A DNA stretch of 64,000 nucleotides from Aestuariivivens sediminicola (GTDB lineage Bacteria; Bacteroidota; Bacteroidia; Flavobacteriales; Flavobacteriaceae). This document shows, in pieces, positions 18,435 through 26,825 of this stretch (position 1 is its first letter; each line of letters starts with the position of its first letter). The stretch covers positions 992,001 to 1,056,000 of the forward strand of contig NZ_JAKMCM010000001.1 in the NCBI RefSeq assembly GCF_022662015.1. The letters run 5' to 3'. The notes under the pieces are model-generated. The model saw nothing but the letters and a program-made list of their open reading frames with translations, was not told where the DNA came from and did not search any database. A program made the translations under genes and the position numbers.

Positions 18435-19141
18435 TTGTTTTGTTTTCTGTTTCAGAACATATGGGACTTGGGCAAATTTAAAGTATTTAATTTATTGTTC
18501 ATTTTTGGCTTGACCCAACCCTTCGACTTCCTGCCCGACCGGTAGGCTGATGCTCAGGGCAGGGAACTGAACCTAAGCCCGCCTGTTAAATTTCAGTAGA
18601 TCCCGTTATCTCAGAACTCTTATAAGTAGCATAGAAGAATTCTAATACCTATTCGCCGATCTTAAAATACTTGTTATGTTCATTTTTTGCTTGTCCAAAA
18701 AACTGAACCAAAAAAGGACACCAATAGTAGGAATTTCACCTGCGGTGAACCAAGCTCAAAAATTGGCGTCACTTCGCTCCTGAATTTCCAATCTTTTGAG
18801 CTTATATTCTTACTATTGGAAACCGTACAAAGCAGCTTCCTTCATTCATATCGAATTCAATTTATGCTGCCTTTTTTCAACTTATAAATTCGTGTTGTTC
18901 ATTTTTGGCTTGACCCAAAAACGAACCAAAAAACTCAAGTCTTACCCCATAACCTTAATTAAATACTACGGTACCCTCATCCACAGATGAAAAGAACTCG
19001 TTCCCATTACCATGGGAACTCAAACAGCTTTTCATCTCTCTGCCTCACTGCTACCTTGATTTTTAAAGGTTATGGCGATAGGACGTTAAATAAAATTCAT
19101 GATCTTATTCGTTTTTTGTTTGCCCTTAAAGAAGTTAAGGT
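18435..19141. repeat. Intergenic region with dispersed repeats, no gene
   Basis: This 707-bp gap has no convincing gene on either strand. It carries three copies of a motif of the form TGTTCATTTTTGGCTTGACC (starting near 18495, 18675 and 18897), the last two continuing into AAAAA-C-GAACCAAAAAA. It also carries a GC-rich near-palindrome around 18528-18563 (cctgcccgaccggtaggc and cagggcaggg), related in inverted orientation to 20738-20800. The motif copies differ by several bases. This looks like accumulated non-coding repeats rather than a decayed gene. Confidence 0.7.
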
Positions 19142-20278
19142 TCAAGTCTTTAAATACTCTAAAATAACATTGGAAATCATCTGTTTATCCGAATCCGTTA
19201 AACCGGAACCAGAAGGCAGGCACAAGCCATTTTCAAATAAGGTCTCTGCTACTTTACCCCCGTAATAAGGACATCCTTTAAACAAAGGCTGCAGATGCAT
19301 GGGCCTCCATATGGGTTTGGATTCTATGCCCTGCCGACCTAAGGCCTGTAGTAGGCCCATCGCACTTTTATTGGCTTTATTAGGAGAAAATTGAATACAA
19401 GTGAGCCAGTGATTGGCATAGTGTTCGGCATTGGTCTCTGAAAATACCTGTATATAATCAAAAGGCTCGAACAGGTTTTTATAAAACAGATGATTCGCCC
19501 GTCTCTTTTCAATGTATGCCGACAAAGTCTCCATTTGACCCCTGCCCATACCCGCAGCAATGTTGCTCATTCTGTAATTATACCCCACCGTACTATGCGC
19601 ATACCACAAGGCTTCATCTTTTGCCTGTGTCGCTAAGAAAATAGCTCTATCCTTTTGTTTTACCTCTTTGCAAATCAAAGCCCCACCTCCCGATGTGGTG
19701 ATAACCTTATTACCATTAAAGGATAGAATACCAAAATCCCCAAGACTCCCACATTTATGGCCCTTATAGCTGCTTCCCAATGCTTCTGCCGCATCCCCAA
19801 TAAGCGGGATGTCATATTTTTTGGAAACAGTCTTAATCTCATCCATTTTAGCCGGCATTCCAAAAATGTGCACAACAATGATGGCCTTAGGTTTTTTTCC
19901 TTTTAATAGGCGATCCTGAATCGTTTCCTCCAGGACTCTTGGACAAAGATTCCAGGTATCCTGTTCACTATCCACAAATATGGGTTTAGCCCCTTGATAT
20001 AGTATTGGAAAGGCCGAGGCTGCAAAGGTCAGGCTTTGGCAAATCACCTCATCATCATGTTGTACTCCCGCTAAAATTAAGGCGAGATGAATGGCTGCCG
20101 TACCGGATGACACGGCCACCACATGCCTCTGTCCACCCAGATATGACTCCAGATCCTTTTCAAAATCTGAAATATGCCTTCCGGATGAAGCCACCCAATT
20201 GGTTGCCAGGGCCTCTTTAATATATTTTAACTCTTCACCACCCATGTGCGGTGGAGATATTCTTATTTTATAATTCAT
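19142..20278 (-). CDS. PLP-dependent sugar aminotransferase, PglE-like (DegT/DnrJ/EryC1)
   Basis: A 378-residue protein. The N-terminal ISPPHMGGEELKYI and the stretch FNGNKVITTSGGG (PLP lysine Lys191) match PglE of Campylobacter closely by eye. Asp162 in GDAAEALG should contact the pyridoxal ring. PglE converts UDP-4-keto-6-deoxy-GlcNAc to the 4-amino sugar, the step after the 4,6-dehydratase at 17427-18434. The acetyltransferase PglD is not seen in the window. It has its own good promoter (20304-20335) and is isolated by repeat-filled gaps on both sides. Confidence 0.88.
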   Translation of the reverse strand: MNYKIRISPPHMGGEELKYIKEALATNWVASSGRHISDFEKDLESYLGGQRHVVAVSSGTAAIHLALILAGVQHDDEVICQSLTFAASAFPILYQGAKPIFVDSEQDTWNLCPRVLEETIQDRLLKGKKPKAIIVVHIFGMPAKMDEIKTVSKKYDIPLIGDAAEALGSSYKGHKCGSLGDFGILSFNGNKVITTSGGGALICKEVKQKDRAIFLATQAKDEALWYAHSTVGYNYRMSNIAAGMGRGQMETLSAYIEKRRANHLFYKNLFEPFDYIQVFSETNAEHYANHWLTCIQFSPNKANKSAMGLLQALGRQGIESKPIWRPMHLQPLFKGCPYYGGKVAETLFENGLCLPSGSGLTDSDKQMISNVILEYLKT

Positions 20279-20303
20279 AAAGGAAGCATATGGGCTGTCG
20301 TGT

Positions 20304-20335
20304 CAAAGATAAAAAAACAGAACCTTGATCTTCAA
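20304..20335 (-). promoter_or_regulatory. Bacteroidota-type promoter for the PglE-like gene
   Basis: On the minus strand TTG (20333-20335), a 21-bp spacer, then TATCTTTG (20304-20311) match the TTG / TAnnTTTG consensus. It ends 25 bp before the ATG at 20278. Confidence 0.65.
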
Positions 20336-20406
20336 TGATCTCTAATTAATTCCATTCCTTCAACTTTTCCTATTCATGAAAAAAAAGTAAACCTGTTTGT
20401 CTTCTT

Positions 20407-20661
20407 TCAAGTAGTCAAGTTTTTCTATTTTCTCATTCTCAAATCACGAGACTGTCATTCCTGCGAAGGCAGGAATCTATTGATTCAAAATACGAAGAAA
20501 CACCTTAAGAAAATATTAATTCAGTGTGGATAAATGGTTTCAACCATTAATAACTAAATAATGATGCTGGATTCCTGCCTTCGCAGGAATGACAATACCA
20601 TGGGTATTTCCTTTAACTACAATCCCTAATCATTCCTTTATTATAGGCTGTTCTGACTCAA
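20407..20661. repeat. Direct repeat copy 1, containing a MITE-like element
   Basis: A stretch of about 255 bp that recurs at 20807-21060, offset 400 bp. Both ends are well conserved between copies (TCAAGTTTTTCTA.TTTCTCATT at the left, CAATCCCTAATCATTCCTTT at the right), while the centre has diverged. Inside, 20453-20594 is bounded by inverted arms of about 24 bp beginning TGTCATTCCTGCGAAGG. Each arm is itself a hairpin (20457-20476 and 20571-20590: ATTCCTGC, GAAG or CTTC loop, GCAGGAAT). This is the layout of a small non-autonomous repeat, similar in arm sequence to dRS3/REP-type elements. No transposase gene is nearby. Confidence 0.8.
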
Positions 20662-20806
20662 AAGACTAAAAAGCAAGTTTAATTTAATTGACTCCATACT
20701 TAATGTGTATGGGCTTCGAGGGAGCCTGTCTTGAGTCCCCGCCTGCCATGCGGGCAGGAAGTCGAAAGGCTCACCCTGACATTTTCGACTGCCTGCCTGT
20801 CAGTTT
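20662..20806. repeat. GC-rich imperfect palindrome between the two direct repeats
   Basis: The segment around 20735-20800 contains gcctgccatgcgggcagg followed by aagtcgaaaggctcaccctgac and a second gcctgcctgtcag. It is related, in inverted orientation, to the cttcgacttcctgcccg stretch near 18521. No gene is present here. Confidence 0.55.
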
Positions 20807-21060
20807 TCAAGTGATCAAGTTTTTCTAATTTCTCATTTTCAAACCACAAGACTGTCATTCCTGCGAAGGCAGGAATCCATTGATTCAAAGAACAACGAAA
20901 AACTTAGAAAAAAATAGATTTAGTAAGTACTAATAATTTCAACGATAGCGAACTAAACAATAATGGTAGATTCCTGCCTTCGCAGGAATGACAATACCAT
21001 GGGCATTAGCCTTAACTACAATCCCTAATCATTCCTTTATTATTGGCTGTTCTGACTCAA
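20807..21060. repeat. Direct repeat copy 2, containing a MITE-like element
   Basis: Second copy of the 255-bp unit at 20407-20661. The inner element spans 20853-20993 with hairpin arms at 20857-20876 and 20970-20989, identical in arm sequence to copy 1. The copy ends with TTCTGACTCAA, as copy 1 does, 20 bp before the stop codon of the sugar transferase gene (21081). Confidence 0.8.
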
Positions 21061-21080
21061 GTGGCAAAGATTCAGAATAC

Positions 21081-21668
21081 CTATTTCAGTCCGAATGATA
21101 ATGCCACTGTTTTAAAAAGTATCCTGAGGTCTTTAAAAAAGCTGTAATTGTCGATATAGGCCTTATTGAGCGCTATTTTTTTCGGCCAGATCACTTGATC
21201 ATTGTAAGTGCTGGGGTTTTCCTGTTGTGCCAATAACTCTTCCTCATCTTTAAAGTACAATGAAGCAACTCCTGTAAGTCCGGGTTTGACAGATAATATG
21301 ATACGATCCTCACCCTCTAAAGCATCCGCATAACCGGGTATATCAGGTCGGGGTCCCACAAAACTCATGTCTCCCTTAAGTACATTCCATAATTGTGGCA
21401 ACTCGTCCCATTTCATCTCTCTTAAGAAACGTCCCAAAGCTGTGGTCCTTAAGGAACCATCCGGTAGGTGCTGCATTGTCCTGATTTTATAGATATAAAA
21501 GGATTTTCCCCATTGACCTATCCTTTTCTGTTTAAAGATCCCATGCCGTCCAGTGTCTATAAATGCGAGAACTACAAGTACAACAATGAACCAGCCCAAA
21601 ACAATCAGACTGCTTAGCGATACAAGGATATCGAAGATTCGTTTTATGATGACATCTCTAAATTTCAA
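21081..21668 (-). CDS. Initiating sugar-phosphate transferase, PglC-like (bacterial sugar transferase)
   Basis: A 195-residue monotopic phosphoglycosyl transferase. It has an N-terminal re-entrant membrane helix (residues ~8-38), then KRIGQWGKSFYIYKIRTM, the ELPQLWNVLKGDMSFVGPRP core and VKPGLTGVASLYF. It transfers a sugar-1-phosphate from UDP-sugar to undecaprenyl phosphate, the first step of repeat-unit assembly. Its short PglC length and the nearby PglE/PglF-like genes suggest UDP-diNAc-bacillosamine or a related 4-amino sugar as donor. No ATG lies in frame near the family start; TTG at 21666-21668 gives MKFRDVIIKRIFD, which fits. Confidence 0.92.
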   Translation of the reverse strand: MKFRDVIIKRIFDILVSLSSLIVLGWFIVVLVVLAFIDTGRHGIFKQKRIGQWGKSFYIYKIRTMQHLPDGSLRTTALGRFLREMKWDELPQLWNVLKGDMSFVGPRPDIPGYADALEGEDRIILSVKPGLTGVASLYFKDEEELLAQQENPSTYNDQVIWPKKIALNKAYIDNYSFFKDLRILFKTVALSFGLK

Positions 21669-22115
21669 AGAAACTAGTTCTATCTGATCTTATATGGTTT
21701 AAAAACGTGATACAAGCTAAAAGCAACGTTCCATTTTCACAATCGCCATAAAGTTATTGTTTTAATCCTAATGACATGCCTTTGATGTTAACCAGATTTC
21801 ATAAGCGCTGTTCAGAACCATTTTGAACCTGTTTTTACCCCTAAGGAAGACTACAAAAAGGGATGCCTCTGGATCTGAAATTTCATGCGCAGAAAATTGG
21901 AAAAACATAAGGATGAATTGGAGAAAACCTAAGCACAAAAAAATAGTCTTTCCGCAAGCTTCTTAAGCCTTGTAAACACTACAAGTTTCAAAGGAAATTT
22001 TTATTCAACTGCCCTTATTCCTAAAACCATACTGCTTTGCTTCTTTTAATCATATTAAACATTCCAATAGAAGATTTCGTTGAAATGACAGCAACCCTTA
22101 ATCCTCATGTATCCA
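21669..22115. other. Intergenic region without recognised gene
   Basis: A gap of 447 bp with no open frame worth calling on either strand and no copies of the neighbouring repeats. Short coding-like stretches in it are interrupted by stops and I could not match them to a family. It separates the sugar-transferase gene from the dehydrogenase gene and may hold a promoter, but none is clear. Confidence 0.5.
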
Positions 22116-23384
22116 TTAAAGCCTGGCTGAAACCAGTTCCCTGGGCAGAATACTCTTCACATCGTAGATTACACAATCTTTAGAAGTTCTGAACTTTGTA
22201 TAGTCGATGGTTTTAAATTCAGCGTGCCCTACTGCCAGGACCACTGCGTCATAATCATAATTCAGGGTCTTTTCCAATGTGATGTTATAGGTGTTTTTAA
22301 CCTCACTGCTCAAGGCATGGGGGTCGTAAACAGCAACCGATGCTCCAAACCCTTCCAATTCCCGAATCACATCTATTACCCTGGAGTTTCTTATATCAGG
22401 ACAGTTTTCTTTAAAGGTAATGCCCAAGACCAGAATGTTAGCCCCTTTTATGATACTTCCCTTTTCAACCAGCAATTTAATCACCTTATTCGCCACATGT
22501 ATCCCCATGGTATCGTTCACACGTCTTCCCGACAGGATCACGTCCGGATAGTAGCCCAGACTTTCAGCCTTATGTGTTAGATAATAAGGATCTACTCCTA
22601 TACAATGACCTCCTACCAAACCGGGTCTGAAGGGTAAAAAGTTCCATTTGGTACCGGCTGCTTCCAGAACCTCCAGGGTATCAACTTCTAACTTGTCAAA
22701 CACCAGGGCCAGTTCATTTATCAGTGAAATATTAACATCTCTTTGAATGTTTTCGATGATTTTACCGGCCTCAGCCACCTTGATACTCGACACCCTGTGC
22801 GTGCCGACCGTTACGATACTATTATAAAGCTGATCCACAAGATCAGCCGTTTCAGGCGTACTCCCCGAGGTTATTTTGATGATGTTTTCAACTTTGTGAA
22901 CCGGGTCTCCCGGATTAATACGTTCAGGAGAATAACCGCAGAAAAAATCCTTGTTGTACACCAGGCCGCTACTTCTTTCCAGCTCCGGAACACATATTTC
23001 TTCCGTACAACCGGGATATACGGTAGATTCGTAAATAACAGTATTCCCTTTGGATAAATACGACCCCACCAAAGTACTTGCTTCTTTGAGATAGGATAAA
23101 TCCGGTCTATTGAATGCATCTATGGGCGTCGGAACCGTTATGATATACATATCGGCATCAGCAATGTCGTTGGCCTTCGAAGAAAAGCATATGGTCTTAG
23201 CCTCTGTAAAATCTCCGACATCGACTTCCCTGGTTTTGTCGATACCTTCTTTTAAGCTTGAAATGCGTTCTTTATCGATATCGAATCCAACCACTTGAAA
23301 CCCTTTCTTCGAAAACGCCATGGCAATAGGGAGACCCACATAGCCTAAACCAATTACCGCTAATTTATATGCCTTCATATCCAT
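22116..23384 (-). CDS. UDP-N-acetylhexosamine 6-dehydrogenase (TviB/WbpO-like)
   Basis: A 422-residue nucleotide-sugar dehydrogenase. The NAD loop GLGYVGLPIAMAFSKKG is at residues 12-28, Lys208 and Asn212 lie in AEAGKIIENIQRDVN, and the catalytic Cys261 sits in GLVGGHCIGVDPYYL. The TKWNFLPFRPGLVGGHCIG wording is typical of the UDP-GalNAc/UDP-GlcNAc branch rather than UDP-glucose dehydrogenase. It oxidises C6 to the uronic acid, giving an acidic sugar for the glycan. It lies between rmlD and the sugar transferase gene. ATG at 23384 or two codons further in are both possible starts. Confidence 0.9.
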   Translation of the reverse strand: MDMKAYKLAVIGLGYVGLPIAMAFSKKGFQVVGFDIDKERISSLKEGIDKTREVDVGDFTEAKTICFSSKANDIADADMYIITVPTPIDAFNRPDLSYLKEASTLVGSYLSKGNTVIYESTVYPGCTEEICVPELERSSGLVYNKDFFCGYSPERINPGDPVHKVENIIKITSGSTPETADLVDQLYNSIVTVGTHRVSSIKVAEAGKIIENIQRDVNISLINELALVFDKLEVDTLEVLEAAGTKWNFLPFRPGLVGGHCIGVDPYYLTHKAESLGYYPDVILSGRRVNDTMGIHVANKVIKLLVEKGSIIKGANILVLGITFKENCPDIRNSRVIDVIRELEGFGASVAVYDPHALSSEVKNTYNITLEKTLNYDYDAVVLAVGHAEFKTIDYTKFRTSKDCVIYDVKSILPRELVSARL

Positions 23385-23501
23385 GGGGTCTAAAATAATA
23401 AATTAAAAGAATTGGGCCTGTATTTCGTCAGAATATGTAACAACCGCATTGAAGTTATATTATAAAATGATCGATCCATAAATAGCCCCATGCCCCTCTG
23501 G

Positions 23502-24314
23502 TTAACCAAGAACTGAGTATTTAGGCCGCTTAGCCAGGGTTTTATAGGTATCGACCGGTTTCAGGATGACCTTATCTGCATAATTATTCTCCTGTAAGAT
23601 CTGTTTTGCAAAGGCATACCAGGTCATCGGTTCGGAATTACAGAAATGATAGAGTCCGTAGGGTGGCTTCTGTTTTATAAGCTCTTCTATGATGTAACCT
23701 GCCAAATCCACCGTATCGGTAGGGCATCCCACCTGATCCGTGGTGATGTTCAGGGATCTGCCCTGCTCCGCGCTGTCGACGATAAACCGATAGAAGTTTT
23801 TGCCATAGACCTTACTGTACAGCCATGAGGTTCTAACAATATAATAGTGACTCGAATAGTCCTGAATGTACTGTTCTCCCAATAATTTTGATGCACCATA
23901 GGCATTTATAGGGTTTGGCCTGTCGGATATGGTGTACGGTTCCCTTTTAAGGCCGTCAAACACATAATCTGTGGAAATATGAATCAGGATCACTTTATGC
24001 CTTTTGCAGATCAGCGCCAGATTTTTCACCCCTTCAGCGTTCACCTTAATGGCCATTTCCGGTGTCTTTTCTGCTTGTTCGACATTCGTATATGCAGCAC
24101 AATTGATGCAGTAATCAAAGCTATGCTTCTCAAAATACCCCTCAAGTGCTTCGTGATTCGTGATGTCCAATTCTTCTTTTGTGACAAAGGTGAAATCCAT
24201 GGTATCCACACGGTTGGCATACCCCTCCTTAATGGTCAGGCCTAACTGTCCATTCGCACCTGTCACTAAAATAGCAAGGCGGTCCTGACTACTGGTTTTT
24301 GGATTGTGTTTCAA
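23502..24314 (-). CDS. rfbD: dTDP-4-dehydrorhamnose reductase
   Basis: A 270-residue SDR protein: ILVTGANGQLG (NADPH loop), DITNHEAL, STDYVFDG and YGASKLLGE (Tyr-Lys pair), DQVGCPTDTVDLA. It performs the last step to dTDP-L-rhamnose. The start is a TTG at 24314; no ATG lies in frame before the NADP loop. The C-terminus stops at AKRPKYSVLG, where relatives usually continue for some 15-20 more residues after RPxxSxLD, so the last helix seems missing. It follows rfbC in the order B-A-C-D. Confidence 0.88.
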   Translation of the reverse strand: MKHNPKTSSQDRLAILVTGANGQLGLTIKEGYANRVDTMDFTFVTKEELDITNHEALEGYFEKHSFDYCINCAAYTNVEQAEKTPEMAIKVNAEGVKNLALICKRHKVILIHISTDYVFDGLKREPYTISDRPNPINAYGASKLLGEQYIQDYSSHYYIVRTSWLYSKVYGKNFYRFIVDSAEQGRSLNITTDQVGCPTDTVDLAGYIIEELIKQKPPYGLYHFCNSEPMTWYAFAKQILQENNYADKVILKPVDTYKTLAKRPKYSVLG

Positions 24315-24357
24315 TTGGAATATCCTGTTTAAATGGTCTCAATAAGAGGAACATCTC

Positions 24358-24918
24358 CTATTCAATGCCTTCATTACGACAAAATGCTTCGAAGCCTGGC
24401 AGGTTCATATCCTTTTCCGATATGATCAACTGATCATCAGGCCAGCCCCAGTCAATATTTAAGGTTGTATCGTTATAAATAACCCCGCGTTCCGATGCCT
24501 TATTGTAAAACTGATCACATTTATAGTTAAAAATGGTGTTGTCTTCCAATACCAAAAATCCATGAGCAAAGCCTTTAGGAATAAAAAGTTGCTGTTTATG
24601 GACATCGTCCAGCATAATCGAAAAATACTTTCCAAAGGTTTCTGAATTCGAACGCAGATCAACACATACATCCATCACTTTTCCTTTCGTAACTCGGACT
24701 AATTTCGCCTGTTCATACTGCCCGGTTTGAATGTGCAGGCCTCTTAAAACACCTTTCGACGATTTAGACTCATTGTCCTGAACAAAATCAATGCTGAGTC
24801 CCGTATGCTTTTCAAAACCATTTTTGTTGAAACTTTCTAAAAAATAGCCGCGTTCATCTTCAAAAACTTTAGGGGTTATCACGTAACACCCTTTAATGTA
24901 TGTCTCCTCAACTGTCAT
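24358..24918 (-). CDS. rfbC: dTDP-4-dehydrorhamnose 3,5-epimerase
   Basis: A 186-residue cupin enzyme of standard length. It has the family stretch [32 protein letters not shown] (catalytic His), [18 protein letters not shown] and [14 protein letters not shown]. It converts dTDP-4-keto-6-deoxyglucose to the L-lyxo form. It overlaps the end of rfbA by 11 bp, which indicates one operon. Confidence 0.95.
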   Translation of the reverse strand: MTVEETYIKGCYVITPKVFEDERGYFLESFNKNGFEKHTGLSIDFVQDNESKSSKGVLRGLHIQTGQYEQAKLVRVTKGKVMDVCVDLRSNSETFGKYFSIMLDDVHKQQLFIPKGFAHGFLVLEDNTIFNYKCDQFYNKASERGVIYNDTTLNIDWGWPDDQLIISEKDMNLPGFEAFCRNEGIE

Positions 24919-25777
24919 ACGCCGCGACTTGTTTCAGGTATTCACCGTAACCACTCTTGAGTAAGGGCTCTGCCAATTTCAACAATTGGGCCTTGGTTAT
25001 GTACCCCATTTTAAATGCCATTTCTTCTATACATCCAATTTTCAAACCCTGACGCTCCTCTATCACCTCGACGAACTGACTGGCCTGCATCAAGGAGGTA
25101 AACGTACCCGTATCCAGCCAGGCTGTTCCCTTATCTAAAATACTAACATTTAATTTTCCCATCCCTAAATAGGCTTTATTCACATCGGTGATCTCAAGTT
25201 CACCTCTCGAACTGGGTGCTATGTTTTTGGCAATATTGACCACTTGATTGTCATAAAAATAGATCCCCGGAACAGCAAAATTAGATTTCGGATGGCTGGG
25301 TTTTTCCTCAATTGATATGACTTTCCCGGTTTTATCAAATTCCACTACACCATAACGCTTTGGGTCCTGAACATGATAGGCAAAAATAACACCACCTGAA
25401 GGATTTATATGATCCCTCAAGGTTTGTTGAAGCCCGGATCCGTAAAAAATATTATCGCCTAAAATGAGTGCCACATTATCCTCTCCAATAAATTCTTCTC
25501 CAATAATAAAGGCCTCAGCCAAACCATTGGGATGCTCCTGTACCGCATACTCAAAACGACACCCGAAATCGGAGCCGTTACCTAACAATCCTTTAAATAA
25601 TGGCGTGTCCTTAGACGTGGATATAATCAATATGTCGCGTATTCCGGCAGACATCAAGGTGCTAAGTGGGTAATAGATCATCGGTTTATCATACACCGGC
25701 ATTAATTGTTTACTCACCACCTTGGTAAGCGGATGCAATCGTGTCCCTGAGCCGCCTGCTAATATGATGCCTTTCAT
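24908..25777 (-). CDS. rfbA: Glucose-1-phosphate thymidylyltransferase
   Basis: A protein of 289 residues from the ATG at 25775-25777, which gives the classic start [18 protein letters not shown]; the frame is open 17 codons further up inside rfbB, but that part is not homologous. [28 protein letters not shown] and [11 protein letters not shown]-type segments (here [12 protein letters not shown]) are present. It makes dTDP-glucose. It starts 1 bp after the rfbB stop. Confidence 0.96.
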   Translation of the reverse strand: MKGIILAGGSGTRLHPLTKVVSKQLMPVYDKPMIYYPLSTLMSAGIRDILIISTSKDTPLFKGLLGNGSDFGCRFEYAVQEHPNGLAEAFIIGEEFIGEDNVALILGDNIFYGSGLQQTLRDHINPSGGVIFAYHVQDPKRYGVVEFDKTGKVISIEEKPSHPKSNFAVPGIYFYDNQVVNIAKNIAPSSRGELEITDVNKAYLGMGKLNVSILDKGTAWLDTGTFTSLMQASQFVEVIEERQGLKIGCIEEMAFKMGYITKAQLLKLAEPLLKSGYGEYLKQVAAYDS

Positions 25778-25778
25778 T

Positions 25779-26822
25779 TTAGTTGTATTGCTTTTTATAA
25801 TAATCCTGATAACTGCCGCTGGTGACATGGCTTAACCAAAGTTCATTGTTCAAATACCAGTCTATGGTTTCGCTTAAGCCTTCCTCGAAGGTTACCGATG
25901 GTCCCCAACCTAATTCATTCTTGATTTTTGAGGCATCAATGGCATAACGCAAGTCGTGACCCGGTCTGTCTTTAACAAAGGTAATTAGCTTTTCGGAAGT
26001 ACCATCCGGTCTGCCCAGTTTCACATCCATCTGTTTACACAATAATCTGACCAGCTCTATGTTTTTCCATTCATTACATCCCCCGATATTGTAGGTTGCT
26101 TTATTTTCGCCATTATGAAACACCACATCGATGGCCTTGGCATGATCTATAACATACAACCAATCTCTAGTATAGTTCCCGTCACCATACACCGGAAGTG
26201 GTTTGTTGTTTATGATATTGTTAATGAACAAGGGTATTAATTTTTCCGGAAACTGATTGGGTCCATAATTATTGGAACAATTGGAAATGACATAGGGTAA
26301 CCGATAGGTTTCACCATAGGCCCTTACAAAATGGTCGGAACTCGCTTTGGAGGCCGAGTAGGGCGAATTGGGATCGTATGCCGTGGTTTCGGTAAATAAC
26401 CCTGTGCTGCCCAGACTACCATACACTTCGTCCGTGCTAATGTGGTAAAAACGCTTCCCTTGAAAACTAGCCATCCATAGCGCTTTAAAGGCCTCTAAAA
26501 GATGAATCGTTCCTAAAATATTGGTCTTCACAAAAATTAATGGATCTTCAATGGAGCGGTCTACATGGGACTCGGCAGCCAAATGGATAACCCCGTCAAA
26601 GTGATGCGTTTTGAAAAGGGCATCTACGAATGCTTTATCGGTTATGTCGCCCTTTATGAATGTATAGTTATCGCGGCGTTCAATATCCTTTAAATTCTCT
26701 AAATTCCCAGCATAGGTCAGGGCATCCAAGTTATAAATATGATACTGCGGATACCGGTTTACAAATAATCTCACAACATGGGACCCGATAAAACCAGCGC
26801 CTCCGGTAACAAGTATGTTCAT
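25779..26822 (-). CDS. rfbB: dTDP-glucose 4,6-dehydratase
   Basis: A 347-residue SDR protein: [43 protein letters not shown] (Thr-Asp-Glu catalytic triad) and [15 protein letters not shown] (Tyr-Lys), then [16 protein letters not shown]. It is the second step of dTDP-rhamnose synthesis and the first gene of the rmlB-A-C-D group here. It lies 3 bp after the Wzz-like gene, so the two are in one transcript. Confidence 0.96.
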   Translation of the reverse strand: MNILVTGGAGFIGSHVVRLFVNRYPQYHIYNLDALTYAGNLENLKDIERRDNYTFIKGDITDKAFVDALFKTHHFDGVIHLAAESHVDRSIEDPLIFVKTNILGTIHLLEAFKALWMASFQGKRFYHISTDEVYGSLGSTGLFTETTAYDPNSPYSASKASSDHFVRAYGETYRLPYVISNCSNNYGPNQFPEKLIPLFINNIINNKPLPVYGDGNYTRDWLYVIDHAKAIDVVFHNGENKATYNIGGCNEWKNIELVRLLCKQMDVKLGRPDGTSEKLITFVKDRPGHDLRYAIDASKIKNELGWGPSVTFEEGLSETIDWYLNNELWLSHVTSGSYQDYYKKQYN

Positions 26823-26825
26823 GGT

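Noticed and set aside
18435-19141. Small plus-strand frames in the repeat-rich gap (18687-18887, 18796-18990, 18987-19265)
   Set aside because: They run through the repeats, differ in frame, and show no conserved pattern or signal.
20700-20888. Open frame coding MNQWIPAFAGMTV...
   Set aside because: IPAFAGMT is the known translation of the TGTCATTCCTGCGAAGG repeat arm; the frame lies in repeats and has no family.
20453-20993. CRISPR-like array
   Set aside because: Only two direct units with nested inverted arms, spacing far too large and no cas gene.
22224-23298. Several plus-strand frames opposite the UDP-sugar dehydrogenase
   Set aside because: They are antisense to a well-supported gene and show no family features.
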